From Chrysomallon squamiferum (Eukaryota; Mollusca; Gastropoda; Neomphalida; Peltospiridae): DNA of 64,000 bases. The DNA is taken from assembly GCA_012295275.1 (NCBI GenBank), contig CM022678.1, positions 4,607,223-4,671,222 on the forward strand. The letters are read 5' to 3'. How positions within the stretch are numbered: the first letter of the stretch is position 1; each line of letters starts with the position of its first letter. Shown one piece after another: positions 12,640 through 26,477 of this stretch. Made by a program: the position numbers and the translations under genes. Below the pieces are notes generated by a model. That model saw nothing but the letters and a program-made list of their open reading frames with translations, did not search any database and had not been told where the DNA came from.

Positions 12640-13694
12640 ATACTTGACGTGGTCTTTCTCGTTTTCTTTGTGCTCTTTTTAAGAGAAATCACACTGTTGT
12701 TGTCCTTGTCGTCTTCACGGCAGTTGTGAGCTGGCTAACTGAGCCTATGTTATTATGTCATCAGTTTTTAATGTATATAAACTGAAGAGGACAATCAACA
12801 TTATTAAAATGCAAAAGGTAGATTACCTTATTCAACTGATTCACTCATGTGTTAATGGAAGATTAATTTAATACGAAACACCGAGGTTTCATTCGAAAGA
12901 GGATTATGTATTTTTAATTTGTAAAACAAAATCAATAACTGACAACAGAAACAGTAAATTTGCACTTGAATAAATATTCTGTTACATGCATTTATACATA
13001 CATACCAACACCGAAAACATCTATACATATGCAAATAAAGGTGCTCTATTTCAAACATGCTTTCTCTCGATGTTTAAGGTAAATTTTAAATTAGCTTACT
13101 ACTGGAGAAAAAAAAAGGAGATAAAAATGGCGAATATCGATCTATTATTTCGTAATAGACAGAGCAATATAACGAGAAAATGTATCTTCAATGAAGTTTG
13201 GTTTTTCAATGCATTTAGAACAAAAAATTATTCAATATTTTAAAATACTGCAGTTAACTAGATTCACTCTGGAACTCAAATATGAATGAATCAATGCTTA
13301 TTTTCTATTGGCCAATATCTCCTAATAAAATTATTGTTGATTTTCTTAGAAACTGACACTGGTCAACAGCAGTCTTTCTTCAGAAGTGTCATTATAGGAA
13401 CATTCATTAAAGACCTATTCGTTCTCTGTATTGTTGTTTCAGTAAGAAAATTGTAAACATTTGTTTCCCTTGAATGATATTAAAACCAAATTCCCTTTAC
13501 TTAGAAAAACTAAAATGTTTCACTTTTTCATGTCTACTTAATCAAAGACAGAGTGTGTTAGAGTGATGAAGCAAAGACTAAAGTATTCTAGCAGAAAATG
13601 TTTCCGATAAAGCAGCGGTAAAAAAAAAAAAAAAAATACAGAGAAAGAAAGAAATTGTATGTAATGAGTAAGAAAATAAAGGCCAAGTGAAAAG

Positions 13695-13726
<32 letters not shown>

Positions 13727-13860
13727 AATAAAAAAATAATAACACCCATATTATTTCATCATTTTATATATTTTAACAAAATACTGAAAAGGGACACTTC
13801 ACTAGAGTAAATAAATGAACATGAAGTAGCTCGTCTCTTAAGAAGAAAACAACAACACCA
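12640..13860. repeat. Intergenic block B, copy 1 (upstream of a MLLLKDF-type gene)
   Basis: Upstream flank shared with 13920-14925 and 37300-38480. It contains the transcribed leader side of exon 1, then AT-rich sequence with a CATACATACC-like patch and a CA run at 13697-13722. Small open frames are present but are not preserved between copies. No gene is recognised. Confidence 0.8.
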
Positions 13861-13864
13861 ACTG

Positions 13865-14925
13865 ACGCTTCAAGAACAATGTCAAATATTTCTTCTGTGA
13901 AGATAATTTTTATCGTGTATGGCTCTCTGCTTCAGGAGAAGCAGATTAGAAGTCACAGAAATCATACTTGACGTGGTCTTTCTGATTTTCTTTGAGCTAT
14001 TTTGGAAAGAAATCACACTGCTGTTGTTCTTGTCGTCTTCACGGCAGTTGTGAGCTGGCTAATTGATCCTATGTTATTATCTTCTCAGTCTTTAATGTAT
14101 ATAAACTGAAGATGACAATCAACATTATTAAAATGCAAAAGGTAGATTACGTTATTCAACTGATTCACTCATGTGATAATGGAAGATTAATTTAATTCGA
14201 AACACGCAGGTTTCATTCGAAAGAGGATTATGTATTTTTAATTTGTAAAACAAAATCAAGCACTGACAACAGCAACAGTAAATTTACACTTGAATAAATA
14301 TGCTCATACATCCATTTATACATACATACCAACACCGAGAACATATATACATATGTAAATAAAGGTGTTCTATTTCAAACATGCTTTCTCTCGATGTTTC
14401 AGAACAATGTAAATTTTAAATTAGTTTTCTCCTGAAGAAAAAAAAGGAGATAACAAATGGCGAATATCGATGTATTATTCCGTAATAGAGCAATACAACG
14501 AGAAAATGTGTCTTAAATGATCTTTGGTTTTTCAATGCATTTGGAACAAAAAAATTATTCAATATTTTAAAATACTACAGTTAACTAGATTCACTCTGGA
14601 ATTGATAATATGAATCAATGCTTAATTTGTATTGGCGAATGTCTTCCAATAATATTATTATTGATTCTCTTAGAATCTCACACTGGTCAACAACAGTCTT
14701 TCTTCAGAAGTGTCATCAAAGGAACATTCATTAAAGACGTATTCGTTCTCTGTATTATTGTTTCAGGAAGAAAATTGTAAATATCTGTATCCCTTGAATG
14801 ATATTAAAACCAAATCCCCTTTACTTAGAAAAATTAAATGTTTCACTTTTTCATGTCTACTTAATCAAAGACATGGTGTGTTAGAGTGATGAAGCATAGA
14901 ATAAAGTATTCTAGCAAAACATGGA
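13865..14925. repeat. Block B copy 2, orphaned and chimeric
   Basis: The first about 65 bp match the start of the plus-strand PAN relic at 38496. At about 13930 the sequence switches to the 5' leader side of a minus-strand exon 1 (as at 12610-12720) and continues as block B to about 14925. There it joins the 3' flank of a gene of the 39281 type. The exon bodies between are lost, so this is a recombination scar between array units. Confidence 0.7.
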
Positions 14926-15301
14926 TATTAAAAAAGACATAAAATTAAACATGATGGTCAAATTTAGGCAAGATTCCAGATTGATGAGTTTTTGCATCCG
15001 ATCTGTTCTCTTCAAACTACAGCAGAATCTTAGATGATCTTATTTTCATGACAGTTCTTTTCTTTCAATGTCTTCTAGAAAGTGGAGTGGACCATTTGCA
15101 TGGATGCCACCAAACCAACGTTTCATCAGTCTTATTTGTATCATACACCCCATTTAAATTGGAATATGTCCAATATCTGTACCATCAGCCACCTTTAAAT
15201 TTTTCAGTGCAGTTGATAGATTCCCGAGCCACTTCTTTGTCTTTTGCACTGAAGTTACAATCGCTATGTATTTGGAGACTATCACCTAAAATACAGTCAT
15301 T

Positions 15302-15304
<3 letters not shown>

Positions 15305-15357
<53 letters not shown>

Positions 15358-15427
15358 TTGTGTTTGTGTGTATGCATGTAGGTTTTCACACACATACTCA
15401 TATAATCAGAGAGAGAGGCAGTGATAT

Positions 15428-15468
<41 letters not shown>

Positions 15469-15500
15469 AGAAAAACACACACACACACACACACACACAA
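15305..15500. repeat. TA, TG, CT and CA microsatellites
   Basis: Adjacent TA (15307-15336), TG, CT (about 15430-15466) and CA (15475-15500) runs lie in the intron side of the pseudogene's exon 5. They explain the reading frames in this stretch. Confidence 0.95.
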
Positions 15501-16363
15501 ACATAAACACACATCTTATTTGCTGCCTTAAAGCACGTATCAGCCTATCTATATAACATGGTTAAAACAGGAAAATATTTGTTTAATGCGTAGATGACTG
15601 TAACAAAACTGCGTATCTATCGATAAATTTAACATCTTTGGTTTCGAACGACAACCAAGACCGAAGCAATCAAAAAGAAAGCCAGTATCAAATATTATCA
15701 AAGTAAAACAAGAACGACCATACTTATGTTAGATGAAATGTGACACAAAATACGAATGTAAATTATATTTTCATTAGAAACATTTGTCTATTTCAGCATC
15801 CATTTGCATCAACCGGCCAGTCTTTCGACAAGGTAATCAGGTTTAAACATACCCAGCCATAACTCATTGTTTAAATTTCCGAAACCGTCTTTGTATTCAT
15901 TCCAAGTTCTGTAGAAATCTTCCGATCCGTCACTCCTTCTCAGAAATAACTGAATCAGTATTGAAGAAAGACTAAACTATAAGACAATATAAGCTGCGAT
16001 TATAATCTAGTCGAACCTAATTAAGGGTCTCAGGATAAAAATTTATTTTCTATATCTACGTAAACCGTTATTTTATAGATTCATTATCTTTATCTGTCTT
16101 TAAATCTGTGTGTTAGGCAGCATTGCCATTACTGATTTCACAATAGACACTGATTGGCTGTCCGCCGTCACGTGATTGTACCAAATAAACTCTGTCAGTC
16201 TGAATTCCTTTCTTCACGACTTCGTAGCAGTCTGCAGGTACGTCGTTTTCAACATCTGTAAAGTGAATTCAGTGTAATCTGAGTAAATCTTTGAATCTAA
16301 TTTTTTTTATTTAAAACGCAATAATAATAATAATAATAATAATAAAAATAATAATAATAATGA

Positions 16364-16436
16364 TATTCATGACAACTGCAGGTACGTCTTTTTCAACGTC
16401 TGTAAACTGAATTCAGTTTATTCTCGGTAAATATTT
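16364..16436 (-). pseudogene. Vestigial exon-2 5' fragment in intron 1 of the pseudogene
   Basis: Degraded copy of the beginning of exon 2 (CTGCAGGTACGTC on the plus strand) plus its intron flank, next to an AAT run, in the same relative place as at 7547. Confidence 0.6.
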
Positions 16437-16944
16437 ATATCTAAAATGTGAACACGTAAGAAGAAAAAGAAAAGGAAGCAAATATATTTTAATAATCTGC
16501 CGAAACGTCGCATTCCCGTATAATTTTCTCAGACTGAATGAAAAACATCGTCACCGTACAACAAACAATCGTGGTCAGTGGTCGAATAGAAAATACTTCG
16601 GCAGCCGGGACCATGAGAGCAATTTACTGCACATTGGAATCTTCCTCAGGTTCTCATTTGTTTCAAACTTTGTGATTTAGGTTTTACATCTCGAAACAGT
16701 GATGATTCCTGGAAATTGGTTTCAACGTTGCCAGAAGCTGAACAAACTTCTGAGGCAGACGTGGAGTCAAACAGGATGGAAGGCGTAAGAGATATGTACT
16801 TCATAGACGTCATATTTGATGAAGTTTTTGTTGTCGTCTTCGAAGGTGTTATACTTACTATTCTTTTTTTCGTCCTTGGTGAAATAATGCTTGATCAAAT
16901 TATGTCGTGTAGAAAATACACGAGAGACAGTATTGCGTTCACTG

Positions 16945-18725
16945 ACAATTTCTAGCCTTGTTTTGTACTGGTAATCGAACACTGTTTTAAATTAATAATG
17001 ACAGCAAATACTGTATTTAGAGTAACTCATTGAAATTCAAGTGAACAGTGACTTTTAAATAATTAATATGTTGTTGTTCGTGTTATGTTTCACGAGAATT
17101 GAGCTGATATATACAATAATGCTCTTCATCAGGATCATTGGTCTGCGACTACTGAACCCAAGAGATCTAAATCGAATAAAACAATTCGTACGTCCATTAC
17201 TTTTGATATATTTCTATATATCTATAATACTTAATGAATTACATTTTAATTCAAGTGTCAGAAACAATATTTATAATGAAAGTCTGGGAAAAGAAGCGTT
17301 TATTGCATATGTATTTTCTCGTTGTACTGCTCAGTCTATTATCGTTTAATTTACTTTGTTTCAGAAGTAACGTAATGAAAAATTTACTTTATGCTCGAAT
17401 ATCTAGTGAAAACAAGTTTGTATGTATACCTACTTTTTTATGTAGGTGTGTATCTGAAAACGCACGAATGAGTATATTTATTCAAGGGTAAGTTTACTGT
17501 TACTGTTGTCAGTGCAAAACATGATACAACAAATTAAGAATACTGCTGATGTAGATTACAGAAATGGTGACACAAACGTCCAATTAAAAGTAAGAAAGTT
17601 AAGTGTTATTCTAGGGGAACTGACGTGTAACCAGTTTGTTCAGTCGCTGTTATTTATTTATGTAATATGTACTCTAGAGAGTGATTCGATAACTTCTGAA
17701 ATCGAGATTTCGATTTATAACTGTTTAACAAATAAAAGGTGCAATGAACTAATAAATGTTTCATGTTTGTTTGGCGAATCTCTAGCACTAAGATTGCTGT
17801 TTATTATTAAAGATAGATTCTATAAAGTTAATAACAAAGCGTCGCGGAATTCTAAGATGCTTATTATAACTCGTCATGTTGATTAATGGTGTAACTGTGT
17901 TTTCAGTTCTGTAATCAATTCATTTTATTATTCGACTTGATTTAAAAGGCTTGCATCTATGTTTAGAAGCAAAGTGATCGGCCGATCGATATACGTTTGT
18001 TTCATCATGGACGAATGTGTTGTTTTCTTATTCAGAGAGGGTCTAACTAAACTGTCTGAGTAACAATTATGAAGTTTAATTTGTTAAATCTCTCCATCGA
18101 GAAGAATCTTCTTTTTATATTGGTTCCCCGGCTGATGTTAACTCACTTTCTCACTTAAGATATTCAATTATATTTTATCATAATTTGTGGTATCGCTTAT
18201 CATTATCTTTCTCGTGATTAAATAGTAAATGTACCTTAATTTCTGTTTTGCTTATTTCTGTAGTGCATTTGTAGAACTGGTTTATACAGTTTATAAATTC
18301 CTTGTCGGATGACCATTAATTAAAAACATGTTGTTGACTGCTAGACTGAGTCGTGTTCAAATACAGCAGATGTTTGAGCAAACTGGACCCATGTTGAAGA
18401 TAATTAAATTTCTACTACGAGTCATCGTGAAACACTTTTTGAATGATAATAATCGGTCTACATTTAATACGTGGTTGTAATTATTCCTGTTATTTTAGTA
18501 AGTATTAATGTTCTATTGTTTTGGGTAAAGGCAAAGAGGCACGTACAGATTGTTCTAACTGAATAGTTTCATTCATTCACTTTACGAGATGTTTGATCTC
18601 GTGATATCCACACTTTGCTAGAGAAAATTAGCATCTTTAGCAACCGATTTTCGAAACACTGCTATGATAACAAAAAATAAGTAAATAAAACAAATGAATT
18701 ACAGCACAAAGATTTATTAATTAAA
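16945..18725. repeat. Intergenic block A, copy 2
   Basis: The plus-strand frame starting at 17068 (MLLFVLCFTRIELIYTIMLF) runs 93 codons. A second frame, 17506-17886, runs 126 codons (KNTADVDYRN, CNQFVQSLLFIYVICTLES, RHVD) and is open only in this copy. A minus-strand AATAAA for the next gene lies at 18713-18718. The frames look protein-like, but I recognise no family and several copies break them. Confidence 0.8.
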
Positions 18726-19845
18726 TTTCAAAGCTCAATGAAAGCGAGTCAACTCCACTTTGGTCGTTATTTTTCTATGTCTCTACGATTAGTTTTCTGA
18801 CACAATTCTCTCACATGAATCTGTTCACATGTTTTGTAATTAATCCGGACTATGGCACGATCTTGAATGGTCTTATTTTCATAACTGCTCCTTTTAGTGG
18901 TTGATACCATCGTTTTCTCCATGGATACCACCAAACTGAAGTATATTCAGCCTTCGTTCCATTTTTGTACATTCCATTTAGACTGGAGTGAGAACAACTG
19001 TAGAACCACCAACCTGCTTTATAGTCTAAAGCACAGTTCCACTGATATGTGTCCCTATCTTTGTCTTTCGTGCTGAAATAAGAGCCACTTTGAACTGACA
19101 GACCATCACCTGAAAAATAGTGATTAATAAACATTTTGTTAGCTACATGTTATTTAGGCTATACACTAATTTAAGAAAATCACTACTTCTCTATGTGAAT
19201 AATAATAAAAAATATAAATATCAATATACATTTTTACTGAATATGTTAGTATTAAAATGAATATATATTTCTAAATAAGTTATTAACGAGTTAACTGTGT
19301 TACCACTTTTCTGTTTCTTTGTCTATCCATCCGTAATGAAATCTTAAATAAAATAATCTGTCTTATAATAACAACCATAATAACTGCATCATCACTATTA
19401 CTCCTACTAATATTATTACAACAGCAACAACAAAAACAACAACAATGGCTAATAATAATAATAATAATACTGCCAATAATAATATGAAGGAGAAGGTGAA
19501 ATAAAATGAATCTGACGAAAAAAATAAGAAGAAGAAGAAAGAGAAGAAAAAACAGTAATCGAAAGTTAACATCACATATTATCAAAGTAAATGATAAGAA
19601 AAAAGTAATATTATTATGAACACATGTACCAGTAGTTCCACTGTAATCGGCTACTGACAACTGGACATTCTTTTCTTCTCCTGCTATCGAGAAATTCTTG
19701 TAGGAGGCGTAGGCCGAGTATCCTGCAAAATCTTCTAAATCTACCTTCAGTTCATAAAGTCCTTGAGAAGTCAGTCTGTTAATATTCGTGTTACATAATA
19801 ATAACAATAATAATAAAAACAATAACAACAACAACAACAACAACC

Positions 19846-19878
<33 letters not shown>

Positions 19879-20581
19879 GTGTTGAAAACACTGATGATAG
19901 TGATAGGTTTAGGAGACAATTGCAAAGTTTGTGAAAATGTTACACAAAATGAATGAATAATTAAACTGATTTAAAACTGATATGTGCATTCACTAACGGT
20001 TCCTGTTATCAAACAAGCAACAACGTTACAACATACCCAACCAGAACTCACTGATTAAATTTTCGAAACCGTCTTTATATTCATTCCAAGTTCTGTAGAA
20101 ATCTTCCGATCCGTCAGTCCTCCGCTGAAAAACCTGAATCATAATTTAGAAACAATTTGCTATAGCGTAAAGCAAAAAGTGATCATAATCTTGTCCTTGT
20201 CTATTAATATCCCCAATACCCCCACAAAATAAGAATCATTTTCTAACATGTAGATACACTGGGACAGATACATTACTTGTGTCTGTATAACTCTGACTCT
20301 GTGTGTGTCTTTTCGTGTGCATATGCATGTATATATATATATATCTCGAGATGTATCTGACTTACCAGCCATCCTGCATTACTAATTTCACAATAGACAC
20401 TGATTGGCTGTCCGCCGTCACGAGATGTTACCAAGTAAACACCGTCAGTCTGAAATCCTTTCTTCACGACATCGTAACAATCAGCACGTACAACATCTGT
20501 AAAGAGAAATCAGTGTATTCTGAACAAAATATTTGTAGGTAAATATAAACATGTAATAATAATAATAATAGTAATAGTAAT

Positions 20582-20625
20582 ATTCACGACATCGTAACAG
20601 TCTGCAGGTACATCGTTTTCAACAT
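20582..20625 (-). pseudogene. Vestigial exon-2 5' fragment in intron 1
   Basis: About 45 bp match the 5' part of exon 2 (plus-strand ACGACATCGTAACAGTCTGC), lying just upstream of exon 2 and beside an AAT run. Confidence 0.65.
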
Positions 20626-20675
20626 GCTCAATATCTGTCAATGGAGCTTGTATATTCTTGAAAAACACGAATATA

Positions 20676-20680
20676 TTCTT

Positions 20681-20743
<63 letters not shown>

Positions 20744-20854
20744 CCCTGCACAATGAGCATCGATCTCCGTTTTGGAGTCTGATTTTCAATATTTATACTA
20801 CTACTACTACTACTACTACTACTGCTGCTACTACTACTACTACTACTACTACTG

Positions 20855-20886
<32 letters not shown>

Positions 20887-21105
20887 GCTATAATAATAAT
20901 AAATACAGTTGAGGTAATTAAAAAATAATAATAAAAATCTGTATGTCTAAGTAATTATTATTATTATTGAGTCCTGCAGAAAGAGCATCGAACCTCGTTT
21001 TGGAGTCTGATTTTCAATATTTATACTACTACTACTACTACTATAATAATAATAAATACAGTTGAGGAAATTAATAAATAATAATAATAATCTGTATGTT
21101 TAAAT
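20676..21105. repeat. Duplicated unit with TTC/TTA/TAC microsatellites
   Basis: A unit containing a TTATTATT run, a CCTGCA...GAGCATCGA segment, TTTTGGAGTCTGATTTTCAA, a TAC run and AATACAGTTGAGG occurs twice in tandem (about 20730-20955 and 20955-21105), with different repeat lengths. It sits in intron 1 close to the exon 1 donor. Confidence 0.8.
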
Positions 21106-21429
21106 AATTTACCGAAACGTCGCATTCCCGGATAATTTTTCAAGGCCGAATGGAAAACGTCTTCACCGTACAACAAACAGACGTTGTCAGTGGTTGAATA
21201 GAAAATACTTCTGCAACCTGGACGATGATAGCAATTTACTGCACATAGTGATCTTCTTGGGTTGTCATATCTTTTAAACTTGGTACCTTGGGTTTTACAT
21301 CTCGAAATAGTGGTGATTCGTGGAAATTGGTTTCAGGTTTGCCAGAAGCTGGACAGAATTCTGTGGCAGCCGCGGACTCGAATATGAGGGAGATTAATAA
21401 GACGATGTTCTTTAGAAAAGACATATTTC

Positions 21430-22397
<968 letters not shown>

Positions 22398-22548
22398 GTA
22401 ACACTAACATTGATTATCTGATTACTCTAGGATTTTATGACTTTAGATGAATTTGAAGATTACATGCGTCCTTCTATGAATATCTCTATAGCAGTGGAAG
22501 AAGACAAGAATTTCCAATTGCCTGAAAATAGTGTAATCGAACTGGTAG
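22398..22548 (+). pseudogene. Degenerate FReD exon-4 relic
   Basis: After a TTA run and TAG acceptor, the sequence follows exon 4 (NTNID...GFYDF, then in another frame NISIAVEEDKNFQL), with a stop and frame changes between. The mirror copy at 48452-48603 shares several of the same lesions, so decay began before the inverted duplication. Confidence 0.75.
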
Positions 22549-23777
22549 TACAGATATTTTTAATTCCAATACTTTATTATTATTACTATTACTTGGTAAT
22601 TGATAATTTGATAATTTAGTTATTTATTTATTTTTTTAATCCATTTTCCTATTCGCTTTCCTCTTTTCGTTCATTTTGTTTTTTTCTCCTCTCGATCTTC
22701 ATTTCTCTACCATGACCAGGCAGTTGAATCTAAATAAGGGTTATTTCCTTTCCTAAAATAGAGTATGTGTTTTTCCATTTGCGTTGAATGAACATAAATA
22801 ATAAAGTATTTTCTTTAAAGCCCGTCACCGATGTAAACATTGTAATAGAAGAATATAAACAACGAACGAATTAATTTCTTTGACGACATTTCTGTACAAA
22901 CAGTAACAAAATAATGGCAGAAGCGATTCTCAGGGAAGACATACATGACGTCGTTGCTGTCGTGGTCATACACATTGTACTTGTCGTGCTTCATGTCGAC
23001 AAACGGTAAATGCAATCTTTTCCTTTCTTACAAATTAACTACATCGCCTGATTTACTTGTTGTCGTAAACTGAATGTAGTTAGCTGCAGCTGTTCTGAAC
23101 TTAAATGTTGACACATGCAGTGTGTATCGTGGAATTAAGCGTAGACCAATCAACTGCTGTTTGATAGAAAATTAACGCAGAAACTGTCTGTTTATGCATA
23201 GGATTTATGCTCCAGCAACTGATTCGATAGTTTTTGAAATACAGATATCGATCTGTAGCTTTCTAACAGAAAGACAGATATAATCAACGAATAAATGTTT
23301 AATATTTGTTTGGATATACTATGCATTACTTTCATTGCTGTCGATTCTTTTTATTATAATATTAGTTTACATGTACTGAATAGTGATAAAATTGCTGAAA
23401 ACTTTCAGATTTTGTTTAATGCTTGGATTCTAACTTTTCAAAGTTATTGTAAAGATAATTATATAGCATTCAATCGGTAACGATAAAACGGTGTGCGTAT
23501 ATATTGGAATTAAAACAATTTCATTATTTTCGTTTACAGCATATAAGTTTGGAATACCTGAAATATATTTTCTTACGCACACGTGAAAATAATAATTTAA
23601 AAAATAGTGGAAAAACACAAACAAATTACTGCATAAAATTTATTAATTAAGAAAAATAAATAAATAAAACATTAGGAAAGATAAGAAAAACCGTAATCTA
23701 CACGACATTGATCAGTATTTCGTAGACTTCGCATGTCTCTCTCTGTTGTGTCCACGTATTTTTGTGCCTTGTTCGAA
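22549..23777. other. Intergenic part of the left inverted arm
   Basis: AT-rich sequence mirrored at 47170-48450. At about 23220-23400 it resembles block A distantly (TGATTCGATA...ATCGATCTGTAGCTTTCTAACAG), which shows that block A is old. No gene is recognised. Confidence 0.6.
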
Positions 23778-24778
23778 CTATGGCACAAAGTTCGACGGTC
23801 TTATTTTCATAACTGTTCTTTTTAATGTGATCTCCGAATCGTAGTTCGGATCGAACCACCGAATTGTACCTGGTTCATTCTTCGTTTTACTGTACATACC
23901 ATTTAAATTGGAACGGAAGCAATATTTGTACCACCACGCGCCGGTATTTTCTTTAGCACAGTCCAAAGGCGAATTGTCTAAGTCTTTGTCTTTTGTGCTG
24001 AAATAACAACCGTTGTGCCACCCCAGAGCATCAACTACAGAAAAATAAGAAAAAATAAATAAGAGAAGAAAACAGTTGATGTATTTCTTTTGATTTGACT
24101 CCGTCTGATTCATATCCACACATGACAAATTAGTAAAGTAATACACGTTTACTGAGTATCTGACTGCATCAATAAATAGAGATAATATAAAATACTTAAT
24201 AATTACTTTCCTAACTACTAAGTAAGTTCTGGGTTAACATTCTTTTGTCAGTACTTCCGACCTTTAAACGTGAATAATATGAAAGCTTCATCTTCTTTTT
24301 CTTTTTTTCTTTTTTTTTATAATTACATTTGCAATATTGAAATCCTTAAAAGTGGTGTAGAGGATGATGATGACAATTCTCGTAATAATGATTTTAATAA
24401 TAATATTAATGATAATGATAATGATGATGAACATTATAACGTACAATAATGTCAATAGTGCTAATAATGAAAATGATGAAGAAAATGACAATGGTAATAA
24501 TAACGAAAAGAAGACGAAGAAGAAAAGAAAACCAAATAGACGAAAAGGTTAACGTCAAATGTTATTATAGTAAACAATAACTACAGGATGATGTAATTTT
24601 AAATGCTAGTACCAGCAGTTCCACTGTAATTGGCTACTGACAACTGGAAATACTTTTCTTCTCCTGCTATGGAGAAATTCTTGTAGAAAGCGTAGGTTAT
24701 ATTCCCTTCAAAATCTTCTAAATCTACCCTCAGTTCATAAAGTCCTTGAGTAGTCATTCTGTGAATATTGGTGTTACC

Positions 24779-24818
<40 letters not shown>

Positions 24819-25968
24819 TGTAGTAGTAGTAGTAATAATAATAATAATAATAATAGTAATAATAATAACAACAATAATAAATGTTTGTAATGACAAGATG
24901 TTCACTTAGTTATGAAATAAAATCAGTATTAAAAGAATGTTTCATCTTCAAAACTCACACATGCATTCACTAATCGTTCTGTGCGTCAAACAAGTAAAAA
25001 CATTAGAACATACCCAGCCAGAACTCACTGTTCAAATTTCCGAAACCGTCTTTGTATTCATTCCAAGTTCTGTAGAAATCTTCCGATCCGTCAGTCCTTC
25101 GCTGAAATACCTGAATCAGTAACGAAGAAAGACAATACAATCTAGTTCAAGTTCAAAAAGAACCACTGGGATAAAAAAATCTATGATCTGTGTCTACTAC
25201 ATGAGCCCTTATCTCATAGAGATGTTATCTCTAATTGTGTATAAAATCTGTGTGTCAGCAAAGATTTATAAGTCTCCCTTTTTGACTTACCAACCATCCT
25301 CCATTACTAATTTCGCAGTAGACACTGATTGGTTCTCCGCTATCACGTGGTTTTACGAAATAAACACCGTCAGTCTGAATTCCTTTCTTCACGACTTCGT
25401 AACAGTCAGCAGGTACGTCGTTTTCAACATCTGTAAAATCAATTCAGTGTATTCTGAGTAAATCTTTGAATCTAATTATTGTGATCTAAAACACAATAAT
25501 AATAATAATAAGAAGAAGAAGAAGAAGAAGAAGAAGAAAAGAAGAAGAAGAAGAAGAAAAGAAGAGGAAGACAAAAATAAAGGCAATCATCAAAGTAAAC
25601 GAACAATTGATAAAAATCAGAGAAATACTTTTTTTTTCTTTCGTTAATAGCTTACCGAAACGTTGCATGCCTACATACTTTTCAAATGTCGAATAAGTGA
25701 CTTGATCATCGTACAACAAACAAACGTTGTCAGTGGTTGAATAGAACATACTTTGACAGTCAGACAAATGATAACACTGTCTGGCACACTCTGATCGTGC
25801 TGAAGTTGTCGTTTCGACTATTCCTTTGATCTTGGGTTTCACGTTCTGAAATAATGGTGATTCTCGCAGAACAGTTTGTATGGAACCAGAAGCTGGACAG
25901 ACATTTCCCGCAGTCGTGATCTTAAACAGGATGAAAATGACAACTGAGATGATCTTGACAGAAGTCAT
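23778..25968 (-). CDS. PAN/apple-like + fibrinogen-domain secreted protein, intact
   Basis: Exons: 25656-25968, 25291-25430, 25014-25110, 24613-24777 and 23778-24034 (972 nt, 323 residues plus TAG). The start at 25968 ([20 protein letters not shown]) gives the signal peptide; an in-frame Met further upstream would precede it and is less likely. The PAN module has the five cysteines ([21 protein letters not shown]). Exon 5 is three nt shorter than usual and most unlike the others: [20 protein letters not shown], then [17 protein letters not shown] and [11 protein letters not shown]. All splice sites are canonical, and a minus-strand AATAAA lies at 23639-23644. Exons 3 to 5 are duplicated in the right inverted arm (45814-47167), where they are broken. 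Exons 1 and 2 have no mirror there. Confidence 0.88.
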
Positions 25969-26029
25969 ATTTGATGACGTTGCTGTTGTCTTAGTAGGAG
26001 TTACACTTGCCGTCACTGTTGTCCTCTTC

Positions 26030-26446
26030 TTAGAATGTTGTTCCTGTCCTTGTTTTCGTCTTCAGTGAGAAACAAATGTTCTTGAAGTTATGGCGTGTAA
26101 AGAATGCATGCGAGCCAGTTCTGAGTTCACTGATGTTTTGTAATCTCGTTTAGTGCTGATAATCAAACTGTGTTTTAAATTAATGATAAGAGAGAATAGG
26201 ATATTTAGAGTAACGCATAGAATTACAAGTAAATTGTTAGTTTTGAATAATTTAAATGTTGTTGTACGTGTTACATTTCAGGGGAAATATGCTGAGAAAC
26301 ATCTTTATCCTTTTTATTGTTAATTTTATTATATATATATTATTTTCTTTCAGTTTCATTTTATAGTATTTATTTAATTCTTTTCTTTTATTTTATTTGA
26401 TCTTATTTATTTATTTATTTATTTATTTATTTTTCTTCCTTTTCTT

Positions 26447-26477
<31 letters not shown>

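Larger units (their letters stand above)
15017..16813 (-). pseudogene. PAN-FReD pseudogene lacking exon 4
   Basis: Recognisable parts are exon 1 at 16501-16813, a truncated exon 2 at 16126-16255, exon 3 at 15853-15949 and exon 5 at 15017-15285; no exon 4 is present. Exon 1 has two in-frame stops (TGA in place of the codon after MRT, and TGA before ENYTGM) and its donor is GC instead of GT. Exon 2 has lost its last codons and its donor by a deletion of roughly 60 bp, judged against the 7277 copy. Exon 5 has TGA in place of the first Trp of the conserved GGWW, and another TGA near its end. Exon 5 is closest to that of 39281-42513 (WYRYW, WWHPCKW), while exon 1 is of the MTSVK type, so the copy looks mosaic. 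Confidence 0.85.
18850..21424 (-). pseudogene. PAN-FReD gene with frameshift and lost acceptor
   Basis: Exons: 21113-21424, 20366-20496, 20037-20133, 19630-19794 and 18850-19109. Exon 1 is 312 nt instead of 313. A one-base deletion near 21255 puts a stop shortly after KDMTTQEDHYVQ, although the second half still reads as a PAN module in the other frame. The acceptor of exon 4 is changed from AG to AT (plus-strand CT to AT at 19795-19796). Exon 5 is open and distinctive: [19 protein letters not shown] and WWFYSCSHSSLNGMY, with a Ser where some copies have Cys and SSLNG for SNLNG. The two independent lesions suggest a young pseudogene; a sequencing error in exon 1 plus skipping of exon 4 cannot be excluded. 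Confidence 0.8.

Noticed and set aside
15048-15470. 140-codon plus-strand frame
   Set aside because: Antisense of the pseudogene exon 5 followed by TA, TG and CT repeats.
16716-16955. Plus-strand frame (also at 58235 and 62695)
   Set aside because: It recurs only because it is antisense to the conserved exon 1 and its leader.
17506-17886. 126-codon plus-strand frame in block A
   Set aside because: Protein-like, but open in one copy only and interrupted by stops in all others; kept as part of the block A finding instead of a gene call.
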